The notes below the pieces were generated by a model that saw only the letters and a program-made list of their open reading frames with translations, made no database searches and was not told the DNA's origin. Made by a program: the position numbers and the translations under genes. From contig JAHEER010000007.1 of NCBI GenBank assembly GCA_024640625.1, positions 1 through 64,000 of the forward strand: a DNA stretch of 64,000 nt, in the 5' to 3' direction. Below, piece after piece: positions 60,306-64,000 of this stretch (its first letter is position 1; the number at the start of each line of letters is the position of its first letter). Source of the DNA: Desulfobulbaceae bacterium (lineage in GTDB: Bacteria; Desulfobacterota; Desulfobulbia; Desulfobulbales; Desulfocapsaceae).

Positions 60306-63300
60306 GTGATCCAACCTCAACCCCATCTGATTTTTAGGTATCTCTTCCTTCCTGTCAGCATAAGTCTCTGCCTTTTGGTCCTGCTGCTCCACGCTGCTCC
60401 TCCGACGCCGGAAAAATCCGTTACCATCGTTAATCAGGAAGCTGAAGACCCATCCTGGAAAAAAAGGTGGGATGAGGCCCGAACGCTTGTTCAGCAGCAG
60501 AAATTCGCACAGGCCATCGACAAATATCATGAAGTGCTCGAAGAGAAGCCGTACATCGAGGAAGTAAAATGGGAGCTCAGCAACAGCTACATCGAGATTG
60601 AGGACTATGGCCAGGCTTTGGTTATTCTTGAAAGCCTGGTGGAGGCATCCCCGGAAAGAATTGATTATTTGGCAAGTGGAGGCGAGGTCGCCCTGGCATT
60701 GGGAAAGACCGACCTCGCAGCAAGATTTTTTGGTCGAGCGCTTGCCCTGGATCCCGGCGGGCCGGCGTCGCAGGATGCCCTGCTGGGTTTGATAGCTTCT
60801 TTCACCGAACAGGGTAAAGGGGAATTGGCCATTCCATTAATGGAACAGCTTTATCAGAGGGGGGTGCTGGGACAGGAATTTATCCAGGAGCTTGGTCGTC
60901 ATTATGCCCGGCAGAACGAATATCCGCAAGCAGCGCACTATTATTTAGAACTGGTGGAAACATATCAGGTGGAGCCTGCCGTCCGCTTAGAAGCGGCAGA
61001 CGTTTTCGACAAATCCGGCAACGGTCCGGCGGCAGCCGAGCAGCGGGAGCTTTACCTGCAGATAGAACCAGAAGACCACGATGAAAGAATCAAGCTTGTA
61101 GATTCCTATAATGAACAGGGAGAGGTCCGTAAGGCTCTTCCACACATGCTTTTCCTGCTCGAGAAACAGGTGCAGAGAGAAGAGTATCTGCTGGCGGTTG
61201 CCCGTATCTATCTCTTCAGTCTGGGCAGGACTGACAGGGCCCTGCAATTTTTCGAACAGTACCGAAAAGAATTTCCGAACGGGACTGATGTTTCCTCCGA
61301 AATTGCTACCCTGCAGCTGATTTTAGCCAACGATCTGCTGGCCATTGTGGAGAATGACGGTGTTTGGATGTTGTGGAGAGATCTTGCCAGGTTGACGCCA
61401 GATCGAATCGGCATTTACCGGGCCATGGCTGACATGCTCGAACAAATGGGACGGGAGAAGGAGGAAGATCTCATCGAGGTTCTGCAGATAATCAACATCC
61501 ACGAACCCGAGGACTTTGCAGTGGTGGCCCAGCTCTCGGACCTGTTTATGAAAAATAAGAAGTACAGCGACTGTCTAACCTTTCTGGACAACGCCCGGGA
61601 ACATCATCAGGCTAACGGCGATTATGTTCTCCTGCGGGCCCGCTGTCAAGAGGGAAGCGGACTCGATCTTGAGCGTTTGCAAAGCTATGAAGAGTATTTG
61701 CAGATCAACCCCGCGGATGAGAAGGTAAGGGTCAAGGCTGTCGATCTTGCCGGCAGGCTCGGCCTGGTCGATGAGATGAGAAGGTTTTCTACCGGCACGA
61801 ATCCCAAAAGCACCGTGCAGGTGACGGCGACTCAGGAGAGCCTCTTTGCCGGGCTGTTGCGCAATGGCCTGCTAGTCGAGGCTCACGATCTGTATCGGCA
61901 AGTGGTCGTCCTCAAAATCGAGGCGGAACAGGCAGCGAGGTTCTCAGAGGAGCTGGCGAACGCCTATCTGAAAAGTAACCGCCCGTTTGTCGCCGAACAG
62001 ATTCTCAGAGTCTACGCAGCCGCCTACCCAACCAATGGATACGGCTACCTGTTGCTGGTCCATCATCATTTACTGAGAAGCGATACCGTCATGGCGCTAA
62101 GATGGTTGGAGGCGCTGGAGAAACAATTGCAATCATCTAAGATCGTTCTTGAACTCACGCAGAAAAGCATGCTGGTTCACCTGGACCTGCTGCTCGATCA
62201 AAAGCAGGGAAAAGTCGGAGTGCATCATAGGGCGCTGACGCATCTCAATACCCAATTGAAAGCAAATCAGATTGTTGGCCAGGATATTGAGATCCTGATT
62301 TTTGCCGCCGGCCATTACCTGCTCACCAACCGCTACGATGAGGCTCTCACCCTTATTAAGCGTTTTCAACCCAAATTCAAGGGAGAAGAAAGACTCGACA
62401 GCCTGCGCCGCGTCATTCTGCATGACAAAAATAAAAAGACCGCACTGTTTGGCCCGGCGGATCTCACTGCTCTTTCTTACCTGGAAGGGTTAGCTTTGAC
62501 CGAGTCGCTTGCGAGGTTGCAACGCTTCCGCGAGGCTCAGATCCTCTCCGATATGCTCAGCAGACAATTTCCTCGATCTTTACGAGCCAAGGTACTGCTC
62601 GCTCAAAGTGCCAAATTGGCAAAGGATTACCGCATGGCGCTTGAGACTTATCGCTCCCTTGTCAATGAGTATGGTGGTGAAGTTCATTTCCGAGACCAGG
62701 TGCTGCGCCTTGAGAATATGCTTGGGCAGCCGGGCTCTATTTTTTCTCTCTATTCAGTATCCGCAGACGAGACGGGACGGAAGAACTCCATACATTCGAC
62801 GATCGATGCCATGGATTATCCTGAGGCCAAACTCATGTGGGCCCGTGCCCTGTGGTCGGAAGACAAGTGGGAGGAAGCGCTCGATGTGTATGGTCTGCTC
62901 GATACCGAACTTAAACGCGATATAGACCGGCTTATCGATCTACTGCAGGATCGTCCCGAACTAGGTGGACAGGTTTCGGATTATGTTTTTGAAAAAGATA
63001 TTTTTGAACTATCTGAGCAGGAATTCATCGATCTGCTGATGTCGACTGATTTTATAGCGGCCAGCCTCAACAACGAAATAAATCAGCTCAGCTCCGAGTA
63101 CTACAACTACTATCGGTGGGGAAGCATCGTCGACAAGGAGATGACCGCCAAATCATCGTTGAAGGCCCGCGAATTTTATCAGGCTGAGATTAATTACCAG
63201 AAGCTCTTCGAAGAAGATGATGAGTTGATTGAACCGGCTTATCCCGATCTGGCAACTGTATACGGCCGACTCGGAAGAGACAAGGAAGAGACGGAACTGC

Positions 63301-64000
63301 TGGCAACCATAAAGGAAAAAGACCTTTTCTACCCTGAGCTTTCCAAAGCAGCAGAAAAGTCCATTCGCCGGCAGCAACCTTTTTTGGCTCTTGAAGGTTT
63401 TTATAATGAAGAGGAGGGGAGAGGCGGCTTCAAAAACATCACCCAGAAATACCTCGGAGTTGGACTCGAGATCAAACCTACCCTTTCTCAAGAGATAGGA
63501 TTCCGGTTTGGGCGCAACGAGTACGGCAACAGTTTTTCCTCCACCCTTGCCAAGAGCAACTACCTGCTGGGAAATTACGCTATCCAGTTTGGAGAAAACC
63601 TCGAGGGGGCGCTCAAACTGGGTTTTGAGGATTTCGATACCGATGCCAGCAGCTTCCTGATCTATGACGTGCAGATTAAAAGCAGACTGGAACAGCGGGT
63701 GGAGCTTTTTGGTGCGGTAACACAGAATCCCGTCGACGATACGATAGAATCGCTGGAAGACAATATTTACCGAAAAGAAGTTCGGGTAGGTCTCAATCTC
63801 GATTATCTGTTTGGCCTGTTCTTTGGGTTTGACCTGGGTTTTTATGATTATAACGACAGTAATGAAGGTGAGAGTTACAAGTTATGGGCTGCGTACCGCT
63901 GGTTCGGAGAGCGCAGTTCTTTGGATTTTACCTACAGTTATCTTCAGCTGCAGAACAAAATAGATAACCTCTCAGCAACTGCGGCAGATTCCGACGACGA
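60306..64000 (+). CDS. Very large TPR protein with C-terminal beta-barrel, BcsC/PgaA-like, partial
   Basis: A reading frame of more than 1,230 residues, open to the window end. It begins with a signal-like hydrophobic stretch (YLFLPVSISLCLLVLLLHAAPP), followed by ~1,000 residues of TPR-type helical repeats (FAQAIDKYHEVLEEKPYIEE, TDLAARFFGRALALDPGGPA, YPQAAHYYLELVETY). From about base 63430 the sequence changes to alternating aromatic/polar strands (GLEIKPTLSQEIGFRFGRNEYG, DYLFGLFFGFDLGFYDYND), as in the outer-membrane barrel of BcsC or PgaA exporters. It probably carries an exopolysaccharide or similar polymer out. The start is uncertain: an in-frame stop at 60225 limits it; GTG 60306 gives the best signal peptide, GTG 60258 is the alternative. 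Confidence 0.75.
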   Translation, partial: MIQPQPHLIFRYLFLPVSISLCLLVLLLHAAPPTPEKSVTIVNQEAEDPSWKKRWDEARTLVQQQKFAQAIDKYHEVLEEKPYIEEVKWELSNSYIEIEDYGQALVILESLVEASPERIDYLASGGEVALALGKTDLAARFFGRALALDPGGPASQDALLGLIASFTEQGKGELAIPLMEQLYQRGVLGQEFIQELGRHYARQNEYPQAAHYYLELVETYQVEPAVRLEAADVFDKSGNGPAAAEQRELYLQIEPEDHDERIKLVDSYNEQGEVRKALPHMLFLLEKQVQREEYLLAVARIYLFSLGRTDRALQFFEQYRKEFPNGTDVSSEIATLQLILANDLLAIVENDGVWMLWRDLARLTPDRIGIYRAMADMLEQMGREKEEDLIEVLQIINIHEPEDFAVVAQLSDLFMKNKKYSDCLTFLDNAREHHQANGDYVLLRARCQEGSGLDLERLQSYEEYLQINPADEKVRVKAVDLAGRLGLVDEMRRFSTGTNPKSTVQVTATQESLFAGLLRNGLLVEAHDLYRQVVVLKIEAEQAARFSEELANAYLKSNRPFVAEQILRVYAAAYPTNGYGYLLLVHHHLLRSDTVMALRWLEALEKQLQSSKIVLELTQKSMLVHLDLLLDQKQGKVGVHHRALTHLNTQLKANQIVGQDIEILIFAAGHYLLTNRYDEALTLIKRFQPKFKGEERLDSLRRVILHDKNKKTALFGPADLTALSYLEGLALTESLARLQRFREAQILSDMLSRQFPRSLRAKVLLAQSAKLAKDYRMALETYRSLVNEYGGEVHFRDQVLRLENMLGQPGSIFSLYSVSADETGRKNSIHSTIDAMDYPEAKLMWARALWSEDKWEEALDVYGLLDTELKRDIDRLIDLLQDRPELGGQVSDYVFEKDIFELSEQEFIDLLMSTDFIAASLNNEINQLSSEYYNYYRWGSIVDKEMTAKSSLKAREFYQAEINYQKLFEEDDELIEPAYPDLATVYGRLGRDKEETELLATIKEKDLFYPELSKAAEKSIRRQQPFLALEGFYNEEEGRGGFKNITQKYLGVGLEIKPTLSQEIGFRFGRNEYGNSFSSTLAKSNYLLGNYAIQFGENLEGALKLGFEDFDTDASSFLIYDVQIKSRLEQRVELFGAVTQNPVDDTIESLEDNIYRKEVRVGLNLDYLFGLFFGFDLGFYDYNDSNEGESYKLWAAYRWFGERSSLDFTYSYLQLQNKIDNLSATAADSDD

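Noticed and set aside
60209-60331. Short ATG frame (about 40 codons) just before the large TPR gene
   Set aside because: Too short, no ribosome site or family; considered as the frameshifted start of the TPR gene, but GTG 60306 gives a complete signal peptide without invoking a frameshift.

Overview
The window looks like ordinary chromosome of an anaerobic, motile, diderm bacterium. The gene content (anaerobic-type cobalamin genes including cbiG, a flagellar cluster with MotE, an FlhG-type ATPase, long-form HisG, a single LptF/LptG permease beside RNase G, a two-CW protein and many TPR proteins) suggests Desulfobacterota, probably near Desulfobulbales. That placement is an inference from gene content and protein style; no rRNA is present. 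I saw no tRNA, rRNA, insertion sequence, integrase, phage gene or CRISPR array.

Layout. 1-3223 (+): end of proA, nadD, a response regulator fused to a zinc-ribbon and a degenerate CheB-like domain, and ung. 3370-9887 (-): a probable five-gene operon of rng, an M23 peptidase, an LptF/LptG permease with an unusual C-terminal Cys motif, the bifunctional NAD(P)HX repair enzyme and a CBS-pair protein. 10106-16757 (+): glycosyltransferase, SplB-like radical SAM protein, ssb, a CbpA-type DnaJ, a peptide-type solute-binding protein, a cold-shock protein and tsaE. 16887-29051 (+): a YcaO-TPR gene followed almost without gaps by ten cobalamin genes (cbiG, cobJ, cobC, cobU, cobT, cobS, a cobD-cobQ fusion, cbiB, cbiA, cbiC), covering late corrin-ring steps, amidation, aminopropanol attachment and nucleotide-loop assembly. 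29175-34669: ndk, a small unknown, xseA (-), a membrane TPR protein with panC, a KdnA-like aminotransferase and a small SleB-type hydrolase (-).

34670-51351: a flagellar and motility region. The minus strand carries, in transcription order, an AMIN-like/TPR secreted protein with a good sigma54-type promoter, fliF, fliG, motE, motA, motB, fliL, fliM, fliN, flhG, a PilZ protein and a lipoprotein. Divergent from it is a tandem CheX/CheC-like protein with a pseudo-receiver, and next to that a FleQ-like sigma54 activator that could act on the promoter. fliE, fliH, fliI, flgB, flgC and flhF are not in the window.

51442-64000: a secreted double pentapeptide-repeat protein, an SlyD-type isomerase (-), hisI-hisG-engB, a two-CW protein, lepA (-), rpoH, a sugar aminotransferase, and the start of a very large TPR protein with a beta-barrel-like C-terminus (BcsC/PgaA style) that runs off the end.

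No single locus stands out as a complete new defence or mobile system. The most unusual items are architectural: the AMIN-TPR flagellar gene under a sigma54 site, the tandem CheX-like pseudo-receiver, the permease with an Ada-like zinc motif, the CheB-like domain without its catalytic residues, the YcaO-TPR gene leading the cobalamin operon, and the cobD-cobQ fusion.
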